Of a stretch of 64,000 nucleotides of DNA, positions 17,137 to 26,197 are shown in pieces. The notes under the pieces are model-generated. The model searched no databases and was not told where the DNA came from. It was given only the letters and a program-made list of their open reading frames with translations. A program made the translations under genes and the position numbers. Each line of letters begins with the position of its first letter. The stretch's first letter is position 1. Source of the DNA: Psychrobacter pygoscelis (lineage in GTDB: Bacteria; Pseudomonadota; Gammaproteobacteria; Pseudomonadales; Moraxellaceae); NCBI RefSeq assembly GCF_004335015.1, contig NZ_RQRU01000002.1, positions 744,001-808,000 on the forward strand, read 5' to 3'.

Positions 17137-17662
17137 ATGGTGCCATCTCTATTTAACAACCTAGCCACTTACAACACGCAAATGAATCAGCAAACCTGTA
17201 AGGCCCATCGCAGACTTGCCTAAGGAAGTGTTGTGGCAGGATAAAGGCGCGGAATTTACCTCCCTACTCGGAACGATGAACCATACCTTGGTCATTGACT
17301 TGATCTTGCGCGGCTCAACACCCATCCTTGCCATCCTGAGGGGTTTGATAGCTTAAAGAAATTGGCGGACCATCCCTCGATAGAGGGTATTCGGTAGGTA
17401 TTATTTCCGTCGTTACCAGACTTCATAGAGGCTCGGCAGTCTTGTGATACGCTCATTTGCAATTTGGTTCAAGAGACGGTAGAGAGACCGACTACTATGA
17501 GCCATTGACCTGTCGCTAAAGTGCAGACATTAATAGTACTAATAACAATGCCGTTTCTGAGCCGTTTTACCTGCTGATGCAAGACTTATTCAACCACCAA
17601 ACCCATCACCGTACTCACAGTGCCAGCCTGGCTTATTTATATGGATCGAGGTGGGATGAACA
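17137..17662 (+). pseudogene. DinB family paralogue, frameshifted relic
   Basis: From ATG 17137 (CAGGAG upstream) the frame gives SLFNNLATYNTQMNQQTCK. After a frame change it gives LPKEVLWQDKGAEFTSLLGT and MNHTLVIDLI, then shifts again to RLNTHPCHPEGFDSLKKLAD. Near 17580-17610 a further frame reads DLFNHQTHHR, matching the metal-binding end of the intact DinB at 14069. At least two frameshifts and some loss are needed, so the gene is dead. It is clearly a paralogue of the 14069 gene (shared LWQDKGA and FNHQTHHR). Confidence 0.85.
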
Positions 17663-17666
17663 CTGC

Positions 17667-17821
17667 TGAGTTGATACTGGCGGCCCATCAAATGGTTGGC
17701 TGCGCCCAGTCATTTGTTTAGCCCAACGGGTACGCATGGCACGCATGTTCGCTTAGATATATCGATGACTTCAGATAAGTTTTTAAAGTGGTTAAATGAA
17801 AAATTAAGAACTCAAAGTTAG
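17667..17821 (+). pseudogene. MocR family regulator C-terminal relic
   Basis: Directly after the DinB relic the sequence reads TAELILAAHQ and GWL. With one base restored it continues APSHLFSPTGTHGTHVRLD, then SMTSDKFLKWLNEKLRTQS and TAG at 17819-17821. This is the C-terminus of a MocR aminotransferase domain and aligns with GWLVAPGQLFYP...THLRLNVGTTSSEFLAWL of the intact regulator at 11653, but it is not a copy of it. The remaining ~400 codons are missing. Confidence 0.75.
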
Positions 17822-17891
17822 TAAGTTGTTTTATATTAAGAATGTTAAATGTATAGTATGTATAAATTCATTAATCTTTAAGAGCTTAGTC

Positions 17892-19295
17892 ATGCAAACT
17901 TTTGATCTTAGAAAAATTGTTACTGCTTCCCTTTTAGCTACCCCTTTTTTATTGACTGCTTGTGGGGGCGACTCTTCTGATAATGGTAGCTCATCTAGTA
18001 ATAGTGTAGATGCATCAAAACCAACCAATCCAAAACCGACTAATCCAAAACCGACTAATCCAAAGCCGACTAATCCAAAGCCGACTAATCCAAAGCCGAC
18101 TAATCCAAAGCCGACTAATCCAAAGCCGACTAATCCAAAGCCGACTAATCCAAAGCCGACTAATCCAAAGCCGACTAATCCAAAGCCAACTAATCCAAAG
18201 CCAACTAATCCAAAACCAACTGAAACGTTGGTGGATACGAACAGCTTGCCCACATTACCCAGTAATGATCAACCATTGGCATTAAACAAAAATAAGGCAG
18301 CTATTCAAACACTCGCAGACCAGGGCATTTATAAAGTCACATCATCTACTATTTTAGGCTTTGGCAGTGGTAAGTATGAGTGTGATGGGAAAAACACTGA
18401 TGCCCTAGGCAAAACAATATATTGCCAAATCGTTACTCAGTATAAATATGATTCAGCCAGTAAAAATATCGTTTCAGTGAACTGGATATATGAACCAACT
18501 AAGCAAAGCTGGAGAAAAATCACCTTAATTCGTGATGACCGCAACTTTTATAATCCGTTTTTTCATGATTCTTATGGCTTGGTTAGTGATGGGAAAAAGT
18601 GGTTAACGACTAAGCTAGATTTGAAAAATACCCCTGCTGTTATTGACAATGGATCACTTGCCTATACTATCGGCGATGCCAAATTCTTACTGACACTACC
18701 CACCACATCATTAGCGAATAATCACTCAAGGGGCGTAACCTATTCAGCAGATGCCAAAAAGTATGTACCTCAAATAAACCTAATCAAAGGTGAATACCTT
18801 AGTCTAAATAAGCGTGGTACCTGGGATAAGAGTGATGACGGGAATGTTTATAAGACCTTAGGTGAGTATCGCAGTAAGCACATCTCAAAAGAGTCAGTGC
18901 TATGCTTTTATCCTATGGACTGGTCAGCAGGTATTGTATTTGACAAAAATCATTCTACTGCCACTCGATATAAGTTAGCTACAGGCTGTGGTACAACCAT
19001 TAAAAATGATACAACGCCGGTAATGCTAACTGAAGGTGTTAAGACTATAGCAGATAAAAAAGTAATCTATCTTAGCAATGTTCCTAATAATTATCGGGCA
19101 GATAATACTAGTGGGAACCAGTTCTTATACGCTGTAGCGTTAAACTCAGAAGGTGTTCCTGCACAGGGTAAAGCTTATCAAAAAGGTTACGCAGAGCAAG
19201 AATTTACTCACGATCCTTACTTAAATCGTACCGCTGTACTAGATAGACTTAAAGTAGAAAATGTGTCAGTGGCTAAAAAAGATTTACCCTTTTAA
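17892..19295 (+). CDS. lipoprotein with a KPTNP pentapeptide repeat stalk
   Basis: A 467-residue predicted lipoprotein. The signal peptide ends in the lipobox LLTAC, followed by GGDSSDNGSSSS. Next come 13 tandem copies of the pentapeptide KPTNP and a final KPTE (bases 18018-18223), a proline-rich, extended stalk. The remaining ~350 residues form a domain I do not recognise, rich in Lys, Asp and Tyr and with paired Cys (YECDGKN...IYCQIV and VLCFYP...ATGCGTTI). I chose ATG 17892 because it begins a proper signal peptide; a start at 17826 would add 22 unsuitable residues. The stalk suggests display of the C-terminal domain away from the outer membrane. Terminator at 19337. Confidence 0.8.
   Translation: MQTFDLRKIVTASLLATPFLLTACGGDSSDNGSSSSNSVDASKPTNPKPTNPKPTNPKPTNPKPTNPKPTNPKPTNPKPTNPKPTNPKPTNPKPTNPKPTNPKPTNPKPTETLVDTNSLPTLPSNDQPLALNKNKAAIQTLADQGIYKVTSSTILGFGSGKYECDGKNTDALGKTIYCQIVTQYKYDSASKNIVSVNWIYEPTKQSWRKITLIRDDRNFYNPFFHDSYGLVSDGKKWLTTKLDLKNTPAVIDNGSLAYTIGDAKFLLTLPTTSLANNHSRGVTYSADAKKYVPQINLIKGEYLSLNKRGTWDKSDDGNVYKTLGEYRSKHISKESVLCFYPMDWSAGIVFDKNHSTATRYKLATGCGTTIKNDTTPVMLTEGVKTIADKKVIYLSNVPNNYRADNTSGNQFLYAVALNSEGVPAQGKAYQKGYAEQEFTHDPYLNRTAVLDRLKVENVSVAKKDLPF
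18018..18223 (+). repeat. 15-bp in-frame tandem repeat (13 full units)
   Basis: The unit encodes KPTNP. The eight central units (18061-18180) are identical in DNA, while outer units carry silent A/G and C/G changes, the pattern left by recent slippage in the middle of the array. The array length should vary between strains. Confidence 0.95.
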
Positions 19296-19336
19296 TGAAT
19301 GGTTTTATACCTTTGGTAGTTAGTATTATTTAGGCC

Positions 19337-19368
19337 AAAAAACGGACACATTGCTTGTCCGTTTTTTT
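19337..19368 (+). terminator. Rho-independent terminator of the KPTNP lipoprotein
   Basis: AAAAAACGGACA (19337-19348) pairs with TGTCCGTTTTTT (19356-19367) across a 7-base loop, followed by T. Confidence 0.9.
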
Positions 19369-19622
19369 AATGCTATTTGGACAAAACTCCAGCTTACTTT
19401 TTCACTGACTACTGTCAGACTATGTGATAGTCAGTCGCCATCAAAAATGATTTGAATAAGTTCAATCCTGACACTGGTAACTTTTTTTCTAGCTGACTGT
19501 GAGCACACAGACAAAAGCTACGAAAATCCATCCCAGTGTCACTGAACTACTTTTAGAACGAAACGAACTCGCTATAGAACCCAAGCGATAACGCAATCGT
19601 TGTTAATGAAGTCATCACTGAA
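19369..19622. other. intergenic, nothing recognised
   Basis: The space between the convergent lipoprotein and PhoD-like genes holds a GACTACTGTCAG/ACTATGTGATAGTCAG run of short repeats near 19407-19436, but no gene or clear signal. Confidence 0.3.
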
Positions 19623-21158
19623 TTACACGATGGGATCAAGCTGTTTACTGTACAAGGTCTGCCCGTATAAGTCCTTTAACTTTACGGTCATTGCTTCACT
19701 ATTGCCATCAATCATCACTTCACCAAAGAACTGCATTCCCGCGCTTGGCGGCAAATTAGATTGACCTTCTTCGGGTGCTTTAACATATTTAAGCTCAGGA
19801 CCAAAGGTATTATCGAACTTATTTGGGCCAAAAGTACCTGCATTTAATGGCCCTGATATAAATTCCCAAAAGCCATTAAAATCTTGGAATTGCGCCTTAT
19901 CGGGATTGTAGTAATGAGCAGCCGTGTAGTGAACATCGGCCGTTAGCCAGACTGTATTATTGATACCGCTATGCTTGATAAATTTTAGTAAGTCTGCAAT
20001 TTCATGCTCACGTCCCAGTACCGGACCATCGCCATTCGATGAGTTTTCAGCCACATCACCATCTCTGACCATCAAGCCAATAGGCATATCGGCTGCGATC
20101 ACTTTCCAAGTCGCTTTGGAGTCTTTGAGCCCTTTTTTTAGCCAAGTAATTTGCTCGCGCCCCATATAGGCAGTGTCCTCACTGGGTTTGACTTGACGGT
20201 TGTCTGAGTTATCCCCTCGATAGCTGCGCATATCAACAACGAACACATCTAGCGACGGCCCATAAGGAATTTTGCGGTAAATACGCTCTTTTTCATCCGC
20301 TGACAGGCGCATGGGCATATATTCCATAAAGGCCTTTTTAGAGCGCGCCGATAGCAGCGGCATACTTTTTACTTTATAACGATCATCATTGGTCAAGAAC
20401 TCATTGGGATACCAGTTATTGGTGGTTTCATGGTCATCCCACTGCGAGATTATGGGCACTTGCGAGTTAAAATGCCGAACGTTTTTATCCATTAAATTAT
20501 AGATATAGTTACCACGGAACTCATCAAGCGTTTCAGCGACTTTACTTTTAGCTTCAGTGACAATGTTGCGCCAAATACTACCATCTGCCAGCTCGACACG
20601 CGCTTCAAGAGGGCCATCGGCATAGATATTATCACCACTGTGAATAAAGAAATCAGGTCTACTCTCAGCCATCGTGTGATAAATTTTCATTCCACCGATT
20701 GACTCATTGATGCCCCAGCCTTGACCTACCGTATCACCTGACCACTGAAACTTAATATCCTGTTTTTGCTCTGGCGCAGTTTTGAAATGGCCTTTCACAG
20801 GATAGCTCTCATTCTTAGCTCGGGCTAGGTCGCTATAACTCACTCGATAAAATATATGCTCGCCAGCAGGTAGACCTTGTAGATCTACCGTGGTGGTAAA
20901 GTCATTTTCCGCAAATGCGGCAGGGCCTACCACGCGCTGGACGGCTTTAAAACTCGGGGTAGTGGACCACTCGACTATCATTCGAGCAGGTCGATTGGTG
21001 CGACTCCAAATCACTGCCCGACCATTGACAACATCACCCGATTGCACGCCATAAGGTATCAGCGGGCGATCTGGTTTGATCGCAAATACAGAAGTAGACC
21101 CTATGGCTGTCCCGGCTAGCGCAGATAGCTTTAAAAAGTTACGACGATTACAAGACAT
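19623..21158 (-). CDS. Tat-exported PhoD-like alkaline phosphatase/phosphodiesterase
   Basis: A 511-residue secreted metallophosphoesterase. The N-terminus CNRRNFLKLSALAGTAIGS is a twin-arginine signal ending near VFA. A fibronectin-like PhoD N-domain follows (YGVQSGDVVNGRAVIWSRTNRPARM). The catalytic domain shows WSGDTVGQ, FFIHSGDNIYADGP, the metal-binding QWDDHETTNNW, VDMRSYRG and TADVHYTAAHYY. PhoD enzymes use Fe3+/Ca2+ to cleave phosphomono- and diesters in the periplasm, releasing phosphate. A Pho box was looked for upstream but none is convincing. Single-gene unit. Confidence 0.9.
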   Translation of the reverse strand: MSCNRRNFLKLSALAGTAIGSTSVFAIKPDRPLIPYGVQSGDVVNGRAVIWSRTNRPARMIVEWSTTPSFKAVQRVVGPAAFAENDFTTTVDLQGLPAGEHIFYRVSYSDLARAKNESYPVKGHFKTAPEQKQDIKFQWSGDTVGQGWGINESIGGMKIYHTMAESRPDFFIHSGDNIYADGPLEARVELADGSIWRNIVTEAKSKVAETLDEFRGNYIYNLMDKNVRHFNSQVPIISQWDDHETTNNWYPNEFLTNDDRYKVKSMPLLSARSKKAFMEYMPMRLSADEKERIYRKIPYGPSLDVFVVDMRSYRGDNSDNRQVKPSEDTAYMGREQITWLKKGLKDSKATWKVIAADMPIGLMVRDGDVAENSSNGDGPVLGREHEIADLLKFIKHSGINNTVWLTADVHYTAAHYYNPDKAQFQDFNGFWEFISGPLNAGTFGPNKFDNTFGPELKYVKAPEEGQSNLPPSAGMQFFGEVMIDGNSEAMTVKLKDLYGQTLYSKQLDPIV

Positions 21159-21469
21159 TACTTATCCTCAATGATTAATTGTGTGAAGCCACTCAATTCG
21201 CTAACAGCAATCCTATCTACCCTTATCTAGATTGTGTGAATCATCTTAAATCGTTATTGTTAAGGTTTAATGTAGAGCTCAAAGATTTAATCGTCGCTAA
21301 CTTTGCAATGTGGATTATTTACCTGCCTTTTTAAGCAAATTAAGATACTGATTTTAATACACTGATTTTAATAATAAGAGCTTAGTTTTTAACTCGCTTG
21401 CTATAGGGATTATCATCTTGATGATTGCTTAGCGGCTACCTTTATAGCCATTCATTATCAACACCCACA
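21159..21469. other. intergenic, PhoD promoter region
   Basis: An AT-rich stretch with a direct repeat of about 14 bases (TACTGATTTTAATA / CACTGATTTTAATA near 21347-21373). No gene is seen. The promoter of the PhoD-like gene must lie here but cannot be placed confidently. Confidence 0.3.
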
Positions 21470-21509
21470 AAAAAACCAGCCAACATTCCAAGATGTCGGC
21501 TGGTTTTTT
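21470..21509 (-). terminator. Rho-independent terminator of the 21571 lipoprotein gene
   Basis: AAAAAACCAGCC pairs with GGCTGGTTTTTT. Inner ACAT/ATGT pairs extend the stem. It lies 61 bases past the lipoprotein stop on the minus strand. Confidence 0.85.
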
Positions 21510-21570
21510 ATTGTCTAAACCTGTCTAAATATCAATAAGTCGAATTAATTATTCAGTATTTGAATCAACC

Positions 21571-22314
21571 CTACTTTGACACACCTTCTAATAACTGGAA
21601 GGGAAAAGTCACCACGTCAAAGGCCAAAGCAAAGGGTAACATGACCAGCTTCTGCGCGCCGTTTGGCCCCTTTTGTGACACTTGCGCCGCTTGTGCTTGG
21701 GTATAAATCGTCACCGGATAAGGTTTAGTCAGCGCTTTGTATTTGGACTGAATTAGGCTCAGATTACTGACTTGTGGGTAGACGCCGCCTTTGATAGGTA
21801 CAGTAAAGCAAAAGCGCTGCGCGCCGATACGGCTGTCGCTATTATTGGTACACTCCGTCCCGCCATTTTGTAAAAAGAACTGATAATCTGAACGTTTAAA
21901 TTCATCCTTTAGCTTGGCATAAGACAGCTTCATCTGACCTTGAAAGTAGCCATCATTTTTAGGCGAATAAAAAGTCATATCGTTATCGACTTGGATATTT
22001 TGCGGGGTAAGGTTGGTCAAAATATTGACCATCTCCGGCCCGCCTTGGGTGAGTACGTAGCTGTGCTTTTCACCAACGATAACCACGCTATTGCTAGGCA
22101 TATTCGCCAGCGGCTGCGCAGGACGACCAAAAGCAACCAGTTGATCTTCAACCAAAACCTGTTTTGCAGTGGAGTTACTGACAGCGCTGCTATTCGGAGT
22201 TTGATTTCCCTCTAACAACGAGCTAGTAGCGCAGCCTGATAGGCTCACCATCATAGCAACGGCAGCTGACTTACAAACTAACATTTTGCTGGCTGATATA
22301 CCTTGAGTTTTCAT
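21571..22314 (-). CDS. predicted lipoprotein of unknown function
   Basis: A 247-residue protein with a signal peptide ending in the lipobox SLSGC (CATSSLLEG after it). The mature part starts with a Ser/Asn-rich linker and has VVIVGEKHSYVLTQGG, a Cys pair (TECTNNSD...QRFCFTVP) and a hydrophobic C-terminus MLPFALAFDVVTFPFQLLEG. Such an ending recalls YceK/YidQ-type small lipoproteins, but the resemblance is only in that motif. I do not recognise the family. It has its own terminator and stands alone. Confidence 0.75.
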   Translation of the reverse strand: MKTQGISASKMLVCKSAAVAMMVSLSGCATSSLLEGNQTPNSSAVSNSTAKQVLVEDQLVAFGRPAQPLANMPSNSVVIVGEKHSYVLTQGGPEMVNILTNLTPQNIQVDNDMTFYSPKNDGYFQGQMKLSYAKLKDEFKRSDYQFFLQNGGTECTNNSDSRIGAQRFCFTVPIKGGVYPQVSNLSLIQSKYKALTKPYPVTIYTQAQAAQVSQKGPNGAQKLVMLPFALAFDVVTFPFQLLEGVSK

Positions 22315-22991
22315 TGTCTATTTCCTTATCCTTGACTAATTTGAGTATCCTATCACCGTTTTTATAACGTTAACAATCACTTATTCGTAGTTTTAAAGCC
22401 AACGTAATTTACAGATTATATGGCAGAGGTCATTGCCTTAGACTTAATAAGCCCACTACAGTACTGCACTCAGTAACATCTTTATTAGACTGTGGTTACC
22501 TTCTAACAGCCTGTCTATCAAGGCGTTATAATAATATTTGCACTGTAATGCCTGAATTTATAGGGCCACACTAGTAAAATATAGTCAACCCATTTTAGAT
22601 TTGACACAAAGTCGCTGGAATAAATTCATGCCTGCCTCAGTCATCTCATGACGTCTAGCCAGCAAATTTATATTAGCTACTCTTTTACGTATCAGTCTTA
22701 AATAGGATTAATTGTATATGGTATCTAAGCCCCTATTTGTGGTAATAATAGGCATCATACCAAACAATAAATCGAACAAAACTTCACTATTGACTTGTCT
22801 CGTAAAAATAAAACCCGCTACTATGTGAGTAGTAGCTATATAGTACACATATAGAAAGCTAGCTAAAAAGCGATATAAAAAGCTACTTTTTTATTCACAA
22901 TAATAACAATCACTCCCACCAGACCCTACTTATTGGCCGTGAACTAGCGATTGTTAATGATCAATAGGTATCCGTCACCATAGAGGCCGCT
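22315..22991. other. 677-base intergenic stretch without a gene
   Basis: No frame of coding quality and no RNA gene is recognised. The sequence is AT-rich with scattered short repeats. It must hold promoters for the divergent lipoprotein and DUF2157 genes. Confidence 0.35.
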
Positions 22992-24155
22992 ATGACGCAG
23001 CAACGGCGAACTATAGACAAGCTCACCGCCCAAGGTATCCTTCCACCAGAGCATGCCAATACCGCTGCCTCCTACCTTGAGGTATACCCTAACAAGCGAG
23101 ATTGGTTAGCCTTTTTTGACAAGGCATTGCTTATTATCGGCGTGGTTGCACTGGCATTAGCACTGGTATTTTTTATCGCTTATAACTGGCTGTATCTGGG
23201 CAAGTCGGGTAAATTTGCCTTAGTTGAGGGCGCTTTAGTGCTCACTATTGCTGCTTTTACATTTTTGGCCTATCGGCGCAAGTTTCAGCTGGCCCAGCAG
23301 CTACTACTCTTTATCGCCAGTATTATCACCGGTAGCTTGCTCGCTCTATTTGGTCAGGTGTATCAGACAGGGGCTGATACGTGGCAGCTGTTCGCCAATT
23401 GGGCATTATTAATAGTGCCGTGGGTAGTGATCGCTCGCATGCCAGCACTTTGGCTATTGTGGCTAGGGCTTATCAATGCCAGCCTGATGCTCTACACCGC
23501 GGTTTCGACCTTCTTTGGGGTCAATTATTTTAACCAGGCCTTCGTCTACCTTGTTACCTTGACCGCCCTTAACTTTATCGCCCTTAATCTTTGGCTGCTT
23601 TGGCTGGATAAAAAGCCAACTACTGACAAGGCGCTTATCAACATTCCTAGTAAAGTTCCTAGCAAATTACCTAACAACGATTTATCTAACAACAATTTAT
23701 CTAACAACAATTTATCTAACAACAATTTATCTAACAACAGTGCCGCAACAAGCAACGCTCTCAATGTACAAATTGGCTACCACTGGAGCACCTATGTTGT
23801 CGGCTTGCTGAGCACGTACTGGGCGACCCGTCTCGCTATTGTTGACGTCAATCACAGCGTTTCACTCACGACTATAGCCTCTATCCTCCTTTGGATCGCT
23901 TGGAGCGCCTTTATGTTTTGGCGCTTTTATAAAGCTCGAATTGATTTACTCATGCTCACCTACCTTTGCGGCTCAGGTGTCGTTGTTATCATGGTTTGGC
24001 TGGCGAACACCTTGCTTAGGCGCTGGGACTCAGGCGGCTTCCTGGTATTGGCTCTGCTATTGATCGCTCTTAGCTCAGGCGCGGTTATTTGGCTGCGCCG
24101 CGTTGCGCTTCAGACCACCACGACCACTACTGAGCTGCGAGGTCATTGTGAATAA
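22992..24155 (+). CDS. DUF2157 membrane protein
   Basis: A 387-residue inner-membrane protein. A short cytoplasmic N-terminal domain (IDKLTAQGILPPEHANTAASYLE) precedes about nine hydrophobic helices, the first two being ALLIIGVVALALALVFFIAYNW and FALVEGALVLTIAAFTFLAY; this is the DUF2157 pattern. Between helices (residues about 225-255) is a polar loop carrying four near-perfect LSNNN units, encoded by 15-bp tandem repeats at 23670-23739. It is the first gene of a three-gene operon with DUF4401 and GDYXXLXY proteins, an arrangement widespread in proteobacteria but of unknown function, presumably a membrane complex. Confidence 0.85.
   Translation: MTQQRRTIDKLTAQGILPPEHANTAASYLEVYPNKRDWLAFFDKALLIIGVVALALALVFFIAYNWLYLGKSGKFALVEGALVLTIAAFTFLAYRRKFQLAQQLLLFIASIITGSLLALFGQVYQTGADTWQLFANWALLIVPWVVIARMPALWLLWLGLINASLMLYTAVSTFFGVNYFNQAFVYLVTLTALNFIALNLWLLWLDKKPTTDKALINIPSKVPSKLPNNDLSNNNLSNNNLSNNNLSNNSAATSNALNVQIGYHWSTYVVGLLSTYWATRLAIVDVNHSVSLTTIASILLWIAWSAFMFWRFYKARIDLLMLTYLCGSGVVVIMVWLANTLLRRWDSGGFLVLALLLIALSSGAVIWLRRVALQTTTTTTELRGHCE
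23670..23739 (+). repeat. 15-bp in-frame tandem repeat (LSNNN)
   Basis: Four tandem units of TTATCTAACAACAAT (the first and last with small changes) lie inside a loop of the DUF2157 gene. This is a likely slippage-prone array. Confidence 0.9.
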
Positions 24156-25323
24156 GCGTCAAATGGATGATACTACCGCCAAGCTACAGCAGGTCGGCCT
24201 TATTGAGCCCTCGCCCCAATCTGATCCCGTCTTATCAGCTCATACAGTTGAAGATAAGGCTGATGATACCCCTTGGTTTTTACAGCTGTTTCTCGGTTTT
24301 AGCGGGCTTATCTCAGGCCTATTATTGATTGGCTTTTTTGTCTTACTCATGTCCTCAATCCTAGACGATGCTAGCGCGCAGCTTATCATTGGCGTCATCC
24401 TTATCGGCGCAAGCTTTGGGCTATTTAAGGTAAGTCGAGGGCGCAATACTTTTTTGAGTAGCCTCGCCTTTGCCATTAGTATTGCCGGTCAGGGATTTTT
24501 AGCTGCGGCCCTGATTAGCTTTGATCTTGAGATGCCGCTGGGCGTCTGGCTATTTTTGCTAGTGCAAGCCGCGCTGACCATCGCTATGCCCAACTTTCTA
24601 CACCGATTACTAAGCAGCTTTATCACTTTGGGCTGCTTGATCTACCTGTTTAACTTTTATAATGCCGCTGAGGTAAGTTTGGGACTTCTAGCGTTAATAA
24701 CCAGTGCCGTTGGACTGAATCGCTATGCTATCTTGCGCAGTGTCCCTGTCAATTGGCGCGCCGGTATATCAGAGGTCAGCCGAGCTATAAGCTATGCCAG
24801 CGCGCTTATGCTCTTAATGGTCTCAGTCTATTTTATCGCTGCCGAATTTGGTCACGACATTGTCGGTCATGGCGCTATTTTTAGCTATCATTACCCTTTG
24901 GCGCAGGGGCTGCTTATTTTGGCGAGTTTATATGCCACGCATCTGATATTACGGCGCTATAACACCAAGCTGATCTCCCCTTCAGGGCTTATCATTATCT
25001 GCGCCATCAGCGTCTTAGGTATGATTTCTGTCTATGTGTCTGGGCTACTTGCCGCGAGCCTGGTGATCGTTATTGCAAAGGCCAATAGTCAACGAGTGCT
25101 AATGGCGCTGGGTATTCTCGCCTTAGTGGGCTACGTCTTTTGGTATTACTATCAGCTCGATACTAGCCTACTGCTTAAAGCCGGATCAATGCTGCTCATC
25201 GGTGTAGGCATGTTCATAATGCGCTGGTTATTGGTGAGTCAATATTTCAATATTGGTAATAATAATGACGCTACAACTGTCCGAACGCCCGCGCCTATCC
25301 ACCGTGAGGAGACCTCATCATGA
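24148..25323 (+). CDS. DUF4401 membrane protein
   Basis: An integral membrane protein of about 391 residues with at least ten hydrophobic helices (for example FLGFSGLISGLLLIGFFVLL, then AQLIIGVILIGASFGLF, and SAVGLNRYAILRS between later ones). Family assignment to DUF4401 rests on its position between DUF2157 and GDYXXLXY genes and on the helix pattern. I used GTG 24148, which overlaps the upstream stop by 8 bases and has GAGG upstream. ATG 24163 is an alternative; a frame beginning at 24103 would overlap the previous gene by 53 bases. It overlaps the next gene by 4 bases (ATGA). Confidence 0.8.
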   Translation: MNKRQMDDTTAKLQQVGLIEPSPQSDPVLSAHTVEDKADDTPWFLQLFLGFSGLISGLLLIGFFVLLMSSILDDASAQLIIGVILIGASFGLFKVSRGRNTFLSSLAFAISIAGQGFLAAALISFDLEMPLGVWLFLLVQAALTIAMPNFLHRLLSSFITLGCLIYLFNFYNAAEVSLGLLALITSAVGLNRYAILRSVPVNWRAGISEVSRAISYASALMLLMVSVYFIAAEFGHDIVGHGAIFSYHYPLAQGLLILASLYATHLILRRYNTKLISPSGLIIICAISVLGMISVYVSGLLAASLVIVIAKANSQRVLMALGILALVGYVFWYYYQLDTSLLLKAGSMLLIGVGMFIMRWLLVSQYFNIGNNNDATTVRTPAPIHREETSS

Positions 25324-25919
25324 AGACTGAACGACAAGCTGCTCATGTCGATGCACCGCCCAAACCTCCTCGCCGTCCCGACCCCTTTTGGCAAAGGCGC
25401 TCGGTAAACATTGGCATAGCCTTACTGGGACTCGTTATTATTCTGGCTTTAATGAATACCACCATCGCTAAGTATGAGCTGCACCTTGCTACCGGCGATA
25501 CTGTCCTATTGGAGCTCGCCCCTGTCGATCCACGCGGCTTTATGCAGGGTGATTATATGGCGCTCAGCTTCGCCATTGATGATGATATTCGTGAAGCATT
25601 GGGCAAGCAAAGTGATGACTTATACCTTGAAAATACCGAAGGCAAAGTCATCGTGAGCAAAGATAGGCATGACGTAGGTCACTTCGCAAGATTAGTGAAT
25701 AATTCGGATGCCGAGAAACTTGCAGACAATGAGCTGGCGCTGTATTACCGCGTGCGAAATGGTCAGGTGAAGTTCGCCACCAATGCTTTCTTCTTTCAAG
25801 AAGGGCACGGCGAAGCCTATGAAGAGGCCGAGTTTGGGATATTTCGTGTTAATGACAAGGGCGAGCCATTATTGACAGGGTTGGCTGGGGATGATTTTGA
25901 GGTGATTGCGCCGGAATGA
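25320..25919 (+). CDS. GDYXXLXY protein
   Basis: A 199-residue protein with one N-terminal membrane helix (VNIGIALLGLVIILALMNTTI) and a periplasmic domain containing LLELAPVDPRGFMQGDYMALSFAI, the GDYxxLxY motif that names the family. FFFQEGHGEAYEEAEFGIFRV is the second conserved block. The start overlaps the DUF4401 stop by 4 bases and has GAGGAG upstream. Anchored in the inner membrane beside two polytopic partners, it is probably the extracytoplasmic part of a complex whose job is unknown. Confidence 0.88.
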   Translation: MKTERQAAHVDAPPKPPRRPDPFWQRRSVNIGIALLGLVIILALMNTTIAKYELHLATGDTVLLELAPVDPRGFMQGDYMALSFAIDDDIREALGKQSDDLYLENTEGKVIVSKDRHDVGHFARLVNNSDAEKLADNELALYYRVRNGQVKFATNAFFFQEGHGEAYEEAEFGIFRVNDKGEPLLTGLAGDDFEVIAPE

Positions 25920-25925
25920 TGGTTA

Positions 25926-26054
25926 ATGGAGAGTACTATAAGTAGTAAATTAAAGCTACCCGTTGAAGCGGTCTTTGATTTGTCGGATATCCTAAAAGCG
26001 GTAGATGGGAAATTGAAGGCTGGTAAGCAGGGTACGGTGCTGTTGAAGGTTTAG
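25926..26054 (+). pseudogene. alcohol dehydrogenase / quinone oxidoreductase C-terminal relic
   Basis: Right after the GDYXXLXY stop and in the same frame, 42 codons read SSKLKLPVEAVFDLSDILKAVDGKLKAGKQGTVLLKV and a TAG. This is the C-terminal beta-strand and helix of zinc-type or quinone medium-chain dehydrogenases (V-x-x-V-F-x-L-x-D-x-x-x-A ... G-K-x-G-T-V-L-L-K-V). The rest of that gene (about 290 codons) is absent, so a deletion has joined the tail to this operon. Confidence 0.6.
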
Positions 26055-26197
26055 GTTTTTGGTTCTTCTTTAGAGTCAGAGTGAGTGGTACTCACTCTTA
26101 TTACTAAAACCATAACTTGCTTTTATCCGAAAACAATTTGACTAAAGCAGAAGTAAACTATTTATCAGCCTTACTTTGTCTAACTTACATAGAAACG

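Noticed and set aside
18018..18223. Possible CRISPR array
   Set aside because: Units are contiguous 15-mers in frame, with no spacers; it encodes a peptide repeat.
17831..18253. 140-codon minus-strand frame rich in VGFGL repeats
   Set aside because: It is the antisense of the KPTNP repeat array; 15-bp periodicity keeps all frames open. The plus frame has a signal peptide and a full domain.
23546..23764. 72-codon minus-strand frame rich in LLLDK
   Set aside because: Antisense of the LSNNN repeat inside the DUF2157 gene.
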